From the NCBI RefSeq assembly GCF_001953975.1, contig NZ_MBEJ01000014.1, forward strand, positions 1 to 64,000: a stretch of DNA of 64,000 bases, given 5' to 3'. The position numbers and the translations under genes are program-made. The stretch is from Mycobacterium sp. NS-7484. GTDB taxonomy: Bacteria; Actinomycetota; Actinomycetes; Mycobacteriales; Mycobacteriaceae. How positions within the stretch are numbered: the stretch's first letter is position 1; each line of letters opens with the position of its first letter. This document shows, in pieces, positions 1 to 11,790 of the stretch. A model generated the notes under the pieces. That model was not told the DNA's origin and did no database searches. It saw only the letters and a list, made by a program, of their open reading frames with translations.

Positions 1-182
1 CCGGTGCGGCGAAGTTGGAAGCCGCCCGCGCCGAGACCGCGGCCCTGCGCGCGCTGGCCAACGCCGGCAAGCTGCTGGACGCCCACCCGGCACTGGCGCA
101 GCTGCGGCTGATCCAGCAGGTGCCGTACGGGTCGAAGGTGGTGCTGGCGATCGGTGGTGACGTGGCGTCTGACCCGGAGTGA
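1..182 (+). CDS. C-terminal end of a band-7/SPFH-like protein (partial)
   Basis: The reading frame is open from the left edge (first full codon at 3) and stops with TGA at 180-182, so only the last 59 residues are visible. They form an Ala/Glu/Arg-rich helical stretch (KLEAARAETAALRALANAG), then LLDAHPALAQLRLIQQVPYGSKVVLAIGG-type sequence and a short acidic tail. This layout resembles the end of SPFH (band 7, stomatin/slipin-like) membrane-scaffold proteins, where a coiled coil is followed by a short beta segment. With only the tail present the family is a suggestion, and nothing can be said about its start or regulation. The convergent ABC permease gene ends 8 nt downstream. Confidence 0.5.
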   Translation, partial: GAAKLEAARAETAALRALANAGKLLDAHPALAQLRLIQQVPYGSKVVLAIGGDVASDPE

Positions 183-189
183 TCCCGGG

Positions 190-948
190 TCAGGCGTCAC
201 GCCTGTTCAGTACCACCGCGGCGGCGACGAAGGCGATCACCACCCACACCAGGAAATACAGCAGCGAGCCCACCTCACCCCATGGGATGTCATAGGCCGG
301 GAACAGCCACTCCACCTGAAGGAACCGGAACATGTTGGCGAACGGCAGCCACGGTCCGAATTCGGCGCCGTTTCCCGGCAGGTTGCCCAGCAGCGGTTCG
401 GCCACCAGCGGCCACAGCAGCAGCACCGCCACCGCACCGGCCGCAAACCGCAGCAGTGCCCCGACCGCGACGCCGAGGACGGCGGCCAATGCGGCGTACA
501 ACGCAAACCCGCCGGCCACTCGCCAGGTCGCCGGGTTGGCCATCGACAGTTGGGTGCCGACCACCGGGTCGGCGACGAACCGGGCCACCAGCACGGCCGC
601 CAGCACCATGATCACCGCACACACCGAGGAGAACGCCGCACACACCACGGCCTTGGCGGCCAGCACCTGCGTCCGGTTCGGGGTCGCCAACAGCGTGGTG
701 CGGATCAGGCCGCTGCGGTACTCCCCCGTCATCGTCAACGACGACAGCACCATCAGCACCGGAACCCCGAACACCGCGACACCCAACGCGGCCCGGCCCG
801 GGGACAGTGCCGTGTAGTGATCGGCGGTCATGCCCTGCATCGCGGCCAGACCGAGGCTGAGTACCGCCACCCCGATCACCGACCACAGGGGCGAGCGGGT
901 GGTGGACAATTTGATGCGCTCGGCGTCGAGCGCGGCGAGCGCGCTCAC
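190..948 (-). CDS. ABC-2 type transporter permease
   Basis: This 252-residue hydrophobic protein has about six membrane spans, beginning after a short cytoplasmic N-terminus (MSALAALDAERIKLSTTRSP) that is typical of ABC-2 permeases paired with a separate ATPase. The motif TGEYRSGLIRTTLLATPNR around residues 74-92 is the amphipathic 'GEYRSGTI' element shared by ABC-2 permeases of actinobacterial exporters. The start is GTG at 946-948 and overlaps the end of the ATPase gene by 4 nt, so the two are translationally coupled and should form one exporter. The substrate cannot be inferred. The family includes drug, lantibiotic and lipid exporters. Confidence 0.85.
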   Translation of the reverse strand: MSALAALDAERIKLSTTRSPLWSVIGVAVLSLGLAAMQGMTADHYTALSPGRAALGVAVFGVPVLMVLSSLTMTGEYRSGLIRTTLLATPNRTQVLAAKAVVCAAFSSVCAVIMVLAAVLVARFVADPVVGTQLSMANPATWRVAGGFALYAALAAVLGVAVGALLRFAAGAVAVLLLWPLVAEPLLGNLPGNGAEFGPWLPFANMFRFLQVEWLFPAYDIPWGEVGSLLYFLVWVVIAFVAAAVVLNRRDA

Positions 949-1868
949 TTCGGTGCCGCCTTCGGTGCCGCCCGGTAGTCGACGGCATCGTCGGTGAGTT
1001 TCAGATATGCCTCCTCCAACGAGGCCTGCCGCTGGCTCAACTCGTGCAGTGCGATCGCATTGCGGGCGGCCAGATCACCGATCACCTCGATGGCCGCGCC
1101 GTGGACCGCCAGCGCGTCACCGTCGGCGGCGGCGTCGACTTCGAACCCGGCGTCGGTCAGCACCTCACGCAGCGTCTCCAGCTGTGGGCTGCGTACCCGC
1201 ACGGTGTCGGCCGAGGTGCCGCTGACGAACTCACGCACGGTCGTGGAGGCGATCAGCTTGCCCTGCCCGATCACCACCAGCCGATCGGCGGTGTTGGCCA
1301 TCTCGGCCAGAAGGTGACTGGAGACGAACACCGTGCGACCCTCGGCGGCCAGACTGCGCATCAGCGTGCGGACCCAGTGGATGCCCTCGGGATCCAGCCC
1401 GTTGACCGGTTCGTCGAACAGCAGCACCGGCGGATCGCCCAACAGCGCCGCGGCGATCCCGAGCCGCTGGCTCATGCCCAGCGACAGCGTGCCGGCGTTG
1501 CGGTCGACCACCGACGTCAGACCGACCATCTCCAGCACCTCGTCGACACGGGCCGACGGAATCCGGTTGGCCGCGGCGATCCAGCGCAAGTGGTTGCGGG
1601 CCGAGCGGTTGGGATGGGCCTGCCGGGCATCGAGTAGGGCGCCGACCGAGCGCAGCGGATCGCGTAAATCCCGATAGGGCTTGCCGTCGATGGTCGCCGT
1701 CCCGGCGTTGGGATGGTCCAGGCCGAGGATCAGCCGCATGGTGGTGGTCTTGCCCGCACCGTTGGGCCCGAGAAACCCGGTGACCACGCCCGGTTCGACG
1801 GTGAAGGTCAGATCGTCGACGGCGCGGTGGGTGCCGTAGAGCTTTGTCAGCCCGGCCAGTTCGATCAT
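945..1868 (-). CDS. ABC transporter ATP-binding protein
   Basis: This is a cytoplasmic ATPase subunit of 307 residues. It has Walker A GPNGAGKT at residues 34-41, the signature LSLGMSQRLG, Walker B with VLLFDEPVNGLDPEG, and the switch histidine in SSHLL. The order and the C-terminal extension after the nucleotide-binding domain fit the DrrA/CcmA-like exporter ATPases that work with ABC-2 permeases. The frame is open for another 55 codons upstream, but ATG at 1866-1868 (MIELAGLTKLYG) begins the family-typical N-terminus and overlaps the stop of the SGNH hydrolase gene as ATGA, so I chose it. It is followed by its permease with a 4-nt overlap. The three genes form one minus-strand unit downstream of the thi genes. 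Confidence 0.9.
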   Translation of the reverse strand: MIELAGLTKLYGTHRAVDDLTFTVEPGVVTGFLGPNGAGKTTTMRLILGLDHPNAGTATIDGKPYRDLRDPLRSVGALLDARQAHPNRSARNHLRWIAAANRIPSARVDEVLEMVGLTSVVDRNAGTLSLGMSQRLGIAAALLGDPPVLLFDEPVNGLDPEGIHWVRTLMRSLAAEGRTVFVSSHLLAEMANTADRLVVIGQGKLIASTTVREFVSGTSADTVRVRSPQLETLREVLTDAGFEVDAAADGDALAVHGAAIEVIGDLAARNAIALHELSQRQASLEEAYLKLTDDAVDYRAAPKAAPK

Positions 1869-2632
1869 GGCTCCCACGCCACCACCATATCGGCGACCGC
1901 CCGCATACCGGCAGCGTTGGGATGCAGCGGCGCCGGCCGGCCCGGCCAGGGCAAACCGGGCCGAGTGGTCCAGGGCTCGGCCGACCAGGCATGGTGCCCC
2001 GCACTGGCCGCCGCCGCGCGAACCCATCCGCACCCGGTCTGGGCGGCAGCCTCCCCGGTGAGTCGTTCGAGCGTGGCGGCGATATGACGGCCCAGCCTGG
2101 CGTCGGCCTCCGACAGCGGCTTCGCCCCGATGCCGGCCGGCGGCAAGATCGTCAGATAGTCGACGAACAACACCCGCGCCTCGGGAGCGCGCCGGCGAAT
2201 CTCACGCCCCACACTCACCAGTGCGCCGGCCACCTCGCTCAACGCAGTCTCCCGCGCGTCGAGGTTCAGCAGGTTGCGCGCCCACGACCCGAAGACCGGC
2301 AACGACCGGGTGACCCGCGGCAGCCCGGCGGCCATCAACGACGGCACATAGCCGACGTCGTTGCCGCCGATGGTCACCGTGACCAACGCCTCGGAGCCGT
2401 CCAGCGCCTGCAGCTGCGGTGGGGCACCGTTCTGCCGCTCACTCAGTACGTGCGCGGTGGTGGCCCCCGAATACGTCACGTCGACGAGATTGAGCCCGAG
2501 TGCGTGGGCCACCAGATGGGGATAGTTGCGTGCCGAGCGTCCGGCCGGAAACGGTGCACCCGCGGCTCGAGGCATGATCCCGGGCCCGGCAGCCATCGAA
2601 CTGCCCAGGGCCACATACCGTTTACCGTGCAC
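1865..2632 (-). CDS. SGNH/GDSL-type hydrolase
   Basis: The 255-residue protein carries the SGNH blocks. Block I is ALGSSMAAG at residues 8-16 with the presumed nucleophile Ser12 (GSS in place of GDS). Block III is TIGGNDVGY with the oxyanion Gly/Asn. Block V is LHPNAAGM near the C-terminus with the catalytic histidine. These enzymes hydrolyse esters, thioesters or short lipids. No signal peptide is evident, so a cytoplasmic location is likely. The start ATG at 2630-2632 lies 6 nt downstream of the thiG stop, and the stop overlaps the ABC ATPase start. The gene therefore sits in the same transcript as thiG although nothing links it to thiamine synthesis. Confidence 0.85.
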   Translation of the reverse strand: MHGKRYVALGSSMAAGPGIMPRAAGAPFPAGRSARNYPHLVAHALGLNLVDVTYSGATTAHVLSERQNGAPPQLQALDGSEALVTVTIGGNDVGYVPSLMAAGLPRVTRSLPVFGSWARNLLNLDARETALSEVAGALVSVGREIRRRAPEARVLFVDYLTILPPAGIGAKPLSEADARLGRHIAATLERLTGEAAAQTGCGWVRAAAASAGHHAWSAEPWTTRPGLPWPGRPAPLHPNAAGMRAVADMVVAWEP

Positions 2633-2638
2633 GTCGAG

Positions 2639-3586
<948 letters not shown>

Positions 3587-3590
<4 letters not shown>

Positions 3591-4603
3591 TGCACTCCCA
3601 CACTCATCTTGAGCTCCGCCGCGATCCGCTCAGCGGTCCACGGCGCCAACAGAAATCCGTTCCGGCCATGTCCGACGGCCACCAGCGTGCGCTCGTCGAC
3701 CCGTTCGACGATCGGCAGCCCATCGGGCGTCATGGGTCGCAGCCCGGCCGCGGTCTCGGCCAGTTCGTACTCGCCCAGCGCGGGCATCACCGCGCACGCA
3801 TCCTCGAGCAGATCACGCACGCCGCTGACCACCGGCGCGGTGTCGCGGCCGTGCTCGTACTGGGTGGCGCCCACGACGACACCGTCGGCGCGCGGCACCA
3901 GGTACACCGGGCGTCCGTGCACCCGGGCCCGAATCACCCGCTGCGGCACTGGCATACACCCCTTGCGCCAACGCAGCCGCAGTACCTCACCTTTGACCGG
4001 GCGAACCGGCAGGCCCGGCCACAAGGTCGGGGCGTCGATGCCGTTGGCGATCACGATCGCGTCCGCGTCCACGCCGGCCAGGTCCTCGACGGGACCGGCC
4101 CACCGCACGGCCAGCCGCTCGCAGTGCGCGGCCAGCCCGTCGACCACGGCCCGGTTGTCGACGGCCAGTTCGGTGGTGGCCCGGAACCCATGCCGGATAC
4201 CTTGGGCCAGCAGCGGTTCCACGTCGCGCGCCGCGGTGGTCAACTCGACCGGCTGCCCCTGGGCGGACAACCATTCGGCGACCGTACGCAGATCGGCCAC
4301 ATCGGCCCGGTCCACGGCGACCACGAGCGACTCACGCGCCGTGACCACCTCGGGCGCCAGGCCTTCGAGGAAACCGGAGTGCCACAGCTTGAGTGACTCC
4401 AGCCCGATCTGCAGGATCTGCTCTTCGCCGGGCCAGCCTTCGCTGTGCGGGGCCAGCATGCCGCCGGCCACCCAGGAGGCGCCGTGCTCACGCCTACAGT
4501 GCAGCCGCACGGTCCAGCCGTCCAGCGCCGCCCGGCGGGCGATGGACAGCCCGATCACCCCGCCGCCGATGACGGCAAGTGTTCGCGCTCCTCCGAGTGC
4601 CAT
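3587..4603 (-). CDS. thiO: Glycine oxidase ThiO
   Basis: ThiO is a FAD-dependent glycine oxidase of the DAO family that makes the dehydroglycine used by ThiG. The N-terminal dinucleotide-binding motif VIGGGVIGLSIARRA lies within the first 25 residues. The family C-terminal FAD-contacting stretch includes GLRPMTPDGLPIVER and VAVGHGRNGFLLAPWTA. An ATG exists at 4624, but it is the conserved 3' part of the TPP aptamer. The better start is ATG at 4601-4603 (MALGGARTLAV), preceded by the GGGAG-like site at the riboswitch end, giving 338 residues. It heads the thiO-thiS-thiG unit and overlaps thiS by 4 nt. Confidence 0.93.
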
Positions 4604-4608
4604 ATCCG

Positions 4609-4690
4609 CTCCCTTCGCCGGCATGACCCGGATCAGGTGTGACGGTCAGGGCCGGTTCGTCTGCCCACTCTCAGCCCCACGTCCCAGGGA
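4609..4690 (-). promoter_or_regulatory. TPP riboswitch (THI element) upstream of thiO
   Basis: Read on the minus strand, the sequence contains the conserved CTGAGAG (4674-4668), the pyrophosphate-sensor core ACCTGATCCGGGTCATGCCGGCG and the terminal GAAGGGAG. P1 can form between TCCCT near 4690 and AGGGA near 4612. These are the signature elements of the thiamine pyrophosphate aptamer. The 3' end of the aptamer provides the purine-rich ribosome-binding site of thiO, whose start codon is only 5-6 nt beyond it. This geometry points to translational control by direct sequestration of the ribosome-binding site, with no separate expression platform. Confidence 0.93.
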
Positions 4691-4743
4691 CTCCCGTATT
4701 GCCAGTCCAGGGTACTCGGAGACCGACCAGCTACCGTCGCGGT

Positions 4744-5415
4744 GTGGAATCACCCGTCGACCGTTTGCAGCGCGCCACCCTGTACCTGTGCACCGATGCT
4801 CGCCGAGAGCGTGGTGACCTGGCCGAATTCGCCGACGCCGCGCTGGCCGGCGGGGTGGATCTGATCCAGCTGCGCGACAAGGGCTCGGCCGGGGAGAAGA
4901 CGTTCGGCCCACTGGAGGCCCGCCAGGAGCTCGAAGCGCTTGAGGTCCTGGCCGACGCCGCCCGGCGCCACGGCGCGTTGCTGGCGGTCAACGACCGCGC
5001 CGACATCGCGCGGGCGGCCGGGGCCGACGTGCTGCACCTCGGTCAGGACGATCTGCCGTTGGACGCCGCGCGCGGAATCGTCGGGGACCGTCCGGTGATC
5101 GGGCGTTCCACCCACGACGCCGCGCAGGCCCGCGCCGCCGTCGACGAGGCCGTCGACTACTTCTGCGTCGGCCCGTGCTGGCCCACCCCGACCAAACCGG
5201 GCCGGACCGCACCCGGGCTCGACCTGGTCCGCTCGACCGCGGCGCTGAACCCGGCCAAGCCCTGGTTCGCCATCGGCGGGATCGATGCGCAGCGGCTGCC
5301 CGAGGTGCTGGCTGCCGGCGCGCGACGGATCGTGGTGGTCCGGGCGATCACCGCGGCCGAGGATCCACAGGCGGCCGCCCAAGAACTCAAGAGGACACTC
5401 AGCGCGGCCGATTGA
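4744..5415 (+). CDS. thiE: Thiamine-phosphate synthase ThiE
   Basis: ThiE (223 residues) joins HMP pyrophosphate and thiazole phosphate to give thiamine phosphate. Recognisable elements are [17 protein letters not shown] at the N-terminus, [61 protein letters not shown] and the C-terminal WFAIGGI and [12 protein letters not shown]. The frame is open upstream to 4639, but that part is antisense to the riboswitch. GTG at 4744 gives the expected N-terminus. The gene is divergent from the riboswitch-controlled thiO with about 50 bp between them, and its end overlaps the convergent Nudix gene by 17 bp. No TPP aptamer is visible on its own strand. Confidence 0.95.
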   Translation: MESPVDRLQRATLYLCTDARRERGDLAEFADAALAGGVDLIQLRDKGSAGEKTFGPLEARQELEALEVLADAARRHGALLAVNDRADIARAAGADVLHLGQDDLPLDAARGIVGDRPVIGRSTHDAAQARAAVDEAVDYFCVGPCWPTPTKPGRTAPGLDLVRSTAALNPAKPWFAIGGIDAQRLPEVLAAGARRIVVVRAITAAEDPQAAAQELKRTLSAAD

Positions 5416-5905
5416 GTTCCAGCGGAAGCGACGCCGTCACCACCCGCAGCTGCTGCCAGCTCGCGGCGAACCCGGGATGCAACGGCAGGTCGGCCACCTC
5501 GTCCTCGGCCACCCAGCGCAACTCCGAGCTCTCGCGGTTCGGGATAGTCTCCAGCGGTTCGGGCACATCGGCGATCACGGTGGTGTAGGACCAGTGCGTG
5601 CCACCGATGCCGGCCACCTCGGCGGTCACCACCGTCGTGCGCACGGTGAGTTGCTCGGCCGTCACCCCGGCTTCCTCGTGGGCTTCGCGGACCGCGGCCT
5701 GCTCGGCCGTCTCGTGGCTGTCGCGGGCTCCGCCGGGCAACGCCCACGTCCCGCCCTGATGACTCCACGGCGCGCGGTGCTGCAAGAGCACGGCCGCCGA
5801 TCCGCCCGGCCACGGGGCCCGCAACAACAGGCCGGCCGCCCCGTGACGCCCCCAGTATCGGGCGCCGTTGTCGGAGAACACCCAGCCGTCACCGTCGCCA
5901 CGCAC
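5399..5905 (-). CDS. mutT3: Nudix hydrolase (MutT3-like)
   Basis: The 168-residue protein contains a complete Nudix box, [24 protein letters not shown], at about residues 58-81, with the REAHEEAG metal-binding glutamates. Members of this orthologous position (between thiE and glnX; Rv0413 in M. tuberculosis) are annotated MutT3, a sanitising hydrolase for oxidised or other noncanonical nucleoside diphosphate derivatives. It is somewhat shorter at the N-terminus than I recall for Rv0413, and an upstream in-frame extension is not supported by a ribosome-binding site. It converges on thiE with a 17-bp overlap and is divergent from glnX. The exact substrate cannot be read from sequence. Confidence 0.88.
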   Translation of the reverse strand: MRGDGDGWVFSDNGARYWGRHGAAGLLLRAPWPGGSAAVLLQHRAPWSHQGGTWALPGGARDSHETAEQAAVREAHEEAGVTAEQLTVRTTVVTAEVAGIGGTHWSYTTVIADVPEPLETIPNRESSELRWVAEDEVADLPLHPGFAASWQQLRVVTASLPLELNRPR

Positions 5906-5962
5906 CCGTACAGAATAAGGAACCCGGCCGATTTCGCCTGCCCTCGATTTCTCCGCGAGCCT

Positions 5963-6042
5963 TAGCGGCCGCTCTTAGAAACTTTTTATAGTGTTGAGGC
6001 AGCCGTAAGCACCGAAACTAAATGAGGTCCCTGCGCAGGTGA
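5963..6042 (+). promoter_or_regulatory. Leader of the glnX operon: putative -10 box and 6-codon upstream ORF
   Basis: A good SigA-type -10 hexamer, TATAGT, lies at 5987-5992. No convincing -35 is present, which is common in mycobacteria. It would give a leader of about 40 nt. Inside it, ATG at 6022-6024 opens a six-codon frame (MRSLRR) whose TGA stop at 6040-6042 overlaps the GTG start of glnX at 6039-6041. The overlap suggests that translation of glnX is coupled to that of the leader peptide. The promoter is inferred from one hexamer only. Confidence 0.45.
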
Positions 6043-7358
6043 CTGTGGAGTTGGCACATCCCTCGACCGAACCGCTCGCGTCCCGGTCGCCGACCACTCC
6101 TGCCCACCCACGCTGGTGGTTTCTGTGGACCACCCCCGGACGCATCCTGACCATCGGTCTGGTCCTGTCGGCGCTCGTGATCGCCAGCGCGTTCGCCACG
6201 TCCACGACGATCAATGATCGTCAGCAGGCGTTGACGACGGTCCTCGACCACACCGAACCGCTGGCCTTCGCCGCCGGGCAGCTCTACACCACGTTGTCGG
6301 TGGCCGACGCCGCCGCGGCCACCGCGTTCATCGCCGGGGCCGAGCCCCGCGATGTGCGGCAGCGCTACGAGCAGGCCATCACCGATGCGTCGGTGGCGGT
6401 GACACGGGCGTCGAGCGGGCTGACCGACGAAACCCTGGTGCAGCTGCTCGGCCGGATCAACGCGCGGCTGGCGGTCTACACCGGGTTGGTGGAAACCGCG
6501 CGCACCAACAACCGGGCCGGCAACCCCGTCGGCTCCTCTTATCTGTCGGAAGCCTCGGCGATGATGCAGTCGCAGATCCTGCCCGATGCGCAACGGCTCT
6601 ACGAGGAGACCTCGGCCCGAGTGGATGCCGAGACGACGGCCTCGACCCGGATCCCGGCCCCGGTGATGCTGGTGGTCCTGGCCACCTTGATGTTCGGGGC
6701 GTTCGCCAACCGGTGGCTGGCCCGACGCACCCGGCGCCGGGTGAACATCGGTTTCGTCGCCGGCGGCATGGCCGTGCTGATCATGCTGATCTGGGTGACC
6801 ACCGCCTTGGTGATCTCGACGTCGGACAGCCGCAGCGCCAAGGACACGGCCGCCGAATCACTCAAGACGGTGACCAATCTGGCCATCACCGCGCAGCAGG
6901 CCCGGGCCGACGAGACGCTGGCCCTGATCCGGCGCGGCGACGAGAATCTGCGCAAGCAGTCCTACTACCAACGCATCGAGGCCATGCAGCAACAGCTTGC
7001 GCAGTACCTGGCCCGCGAGTCCGACATCGACAAGAGCGATCTGAACGGCGCCGAAGAATTGCTCACCAAATGGCGCGCGGCCGATGACCGGATCAACGCC
7101 TACATCGCAGTGGGCAACTATCAGGCCGCGACGCAGGTGGCGCTGGGGACCGGAGAGGACGACTCCACGACCGCATTCGACAAACTCGACGGCGCGTTGT
7201 CCAAGGGCATCGAGCAGAGCCGCAGCCAGTTGCGCAACGACATCGCCAATGCCCGCCGCGTGCTGTCCGGCGCGACGGTGGGCGCCGCGCTGCTCAGTGT
7301 GGCGGCGGCGTTGGCGGTGGCGTTGGGGTTGTGGCCTCGGCTAAGTGAGTACCGCTGA
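6039..7358 (+). CDS. glnX: Sensor-like membrane protein GlnX (pknG operon)
   Basis: This 439-residue membrane protein occupies the position of Rv0412c, upstream of glnH and pknG. It has a predicted span near residues 32-52, then a roughly 145-residue extracytoplasmic helical domain, two spans near 203-250, a second extracytoplasmic helical domain (about 255-400, KQSYYQRIEAMQQQLAQYLARE and following) and a final span near 405-430. The helical domains resemble four-helix-bundle receptor modules. In mycobacteria GlnX is reported to pass amino-acid availability sensed by lipoprotein GlnH across the membrane to kinase PknG. The start is GTG, overlapping a tiny upstream ORF. The stop TGA overlaps an ATG that begins a repeat-encoded frame leading to glnH. 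Confidence 0.88.
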   Translation: MTVELAHPSTEPLASRSPTTPAHPRWWFLWTTPGRILTIGLVLSALVIASAFATSTTINDRQQALTTVLDHTEPLAFAAGQLYTTLSVADAAAATAFIAGAEPRDVRQRYEQAITDASVAVTRASSGLTDETLVQLLGRINARLAVYTGLVETARTNNRAGNPVGSSYLSEASAMMQSQILPDAQRLYEETSARVDAETTASTRIPAPVMLVVLATLMFGAFANRWLARRTRRRVNIGFVAGGMAVLIMLIWVTTALVISTSDSRSAKDTAAESLKTVTNLAITAQQARADETLALIRRGDENLRKQSYYQRIEAMQQQLAQYLARESDIDKSDLNGAEELLTKWRAADDRINAYIAVGNYQAATQVALGTGEDDSTTAFDKLDGALSKGIEQSRSQLRNDIANARRVLSGATVGAALLSVAAALAVALGLWPRLSEYR

Positions 7359-7420
7359 TGAGCGCTTGCGCGAAGAAGAGAACAGCACTGATGAGCGCTT
7401 GCGCGAAGAAGAGACAGCAG
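7355..7420 (+). repeat. 33-bp tandem duplication between glnX and glnH
   Basis: Two head-to-tail copies, 7355-7387 and 7388-7420, share the first 27 nt (CTGATGAGCGCTTGCGCGAA then GAAGAGA) and differ only in the last six (ACAGCA versus CAGCAG). The array starts at the glnX stop codon and ends exactly before the glnH ATG. In the glnH frame each copy encodes MSACAKKR, so the array can be read as an N-terminal extension of GlnH. It also supplies the purine-rich GAAGAAGAGA just upstream of the glnH start. The position resembles MIRU-type elements that fill junctions within mycobacterial operons. Confidence 0.85.
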
Positions 7421-10659
<3,239 letters not shown>

Positions 10660-11790
10660 TCAGATCGCGTCGGCACAGGCACGCGCAATCGCCAACTCCT
10701 CGTTGGTCGGCACCACCAGCACCGTCACCGCAGAGCCGGGGGCGGAGATACGCCTGGCCTCGCGTGACGGCGCGGTGTTGAGCGTCTCGTCGATCTCGAT
10801 GCCCAGCCCGGTCAACCCGGCCAGGGTATCGCGGCGCACCACGGCGTCGTTCTCCCCCACCCCGGCGGTAAAGCTGATCACGTCGGTGCGCCCCAGCACC
10901 GCGAGGTACCCGCCGACATACTTACGCAGCCGGTGGATGTAGACGTCGTAGGCCAATTGCGCGTTCTCGTCGCCCGATTCGATCAGGGCGCGCAATTTGC
11001 GGAAGTCGTTTTCCCCGCCGAGACCACGCACACCCGAACGACGGTTGAGCAGCGTATCGACCTCTTCGACGCTCATATCGGCCGTGCGGCACAGATAGAT
11101 CAGGATGCCGGGGTCGATGTCACCGCTGCGGGTACCCATCACCAGGCCCTCCATCGGCGTCAGCCCCATCGAGGTGTCCACGGGCCGGCCCCCGGCGATC
11201 GCCGAGGCCGACGCACCGTTCCCGAGGTGCAGCACAATCTGATTCAGCGACTCGTAAGGCCGGTCCAGAAAGACGGCGGCCTGCTGGCTGACGTACTCGT
11301 GCGACGTCCCGTGGAAGCCGTAGCGTCGGATGCCCCAGCGCTCGGCCACCTCACGATCGATGGCATAGGCGGCCGACGCCGCGGGCAGGTTGTGGAAGAA
11401 GGCCGTGTCGAACACTGCAATGTGCGGCACATCGGGCAGCAGCTTGCGGGCCACCTCGATACCGAGGATGGCGGGCGGATTGTGCAGCGGCGCAAGCGGA
11501 GACAGCTCTTCGACCTTGGCCATCAGGGCGTCGTCGATCAACGTCGGCCGATAGAACGTGGTGCCACCGTGAACCACCCGGTGCCCCACCGCCGTCAGCC
11601 CGAGGGTGTCGAGGTGCAGGCCTTGATCGGCCAGCGCCTGATGCGCCGCCTGCAGCGCGGCATCGTGATCGGGCATCTGCGCCGATCCGATCTGCTCGAT
11701 GATGCCATCGGCCAGGAACTCACCCGAGTCCGGTTTCACCACGGCGTATTTCAGGGACGAGGACCCGGAGTTGATCACCAGGACGGTCAT
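10660..11790 (-). CDS. ackA: Acetate kinase AckA
   Basis: AckA (376 residues) interconverts acetyl phosphate + ADP and acetate + ATP. Family motifs are [15 protein letters not shown] at the N-terminus, [62 protein letters not shown] and the C-terminal FTAGVGEND. The gene starts immediately after pta with no spacer (pta TAA at 11791-11793, ackA ATG at 11788-11790), so the pair is cotranscribed and translationally coupled. It converges on pknG with no intergenic space, which implies overlapping 3' ends of the two transcripts. Confidence 0.97.
   Translation of the reverse strand: MTVLVINSGSSSLKYAVVKPDSGEFLADGIIEQIGSAQMPDHDAALQAAHQALADQGLHLDTLGLTAVGHRVVHGGTTFYRPTLIDDALMAKVEELSPLAPLHNPPAILGIEVARKLLPDVPHIAVFDTAFFHNLPAASAAYAIDREVAERWGIRRYGFHGTSHEYVSQQAAVFLDRPYESLNQIVLHLGNGASASAIAGGRPVDTSMGLTPMEGLVMGTRSGDIDPGILIYLCRTADMSVEEVDTLLNRRSGVRGLGGENDFRKLRALIESGDENAQLAYDVYIHRLRKYVGGYLAVLGRTDVISFTAGVGENDAVVRRDTLAGLTGLGIEIDETLNTAPSREARRISAPGSAVTVLVVPTNEELAIARACADAI

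Noticed and set aside
4622..4624. ATG at 4624 (minus strand) as the thiO start
   Set aside because: It lies in the conserved ATGCCGGCG core of the TPP aptamer; ATG 4603 is better spaced from the purine-rich site.
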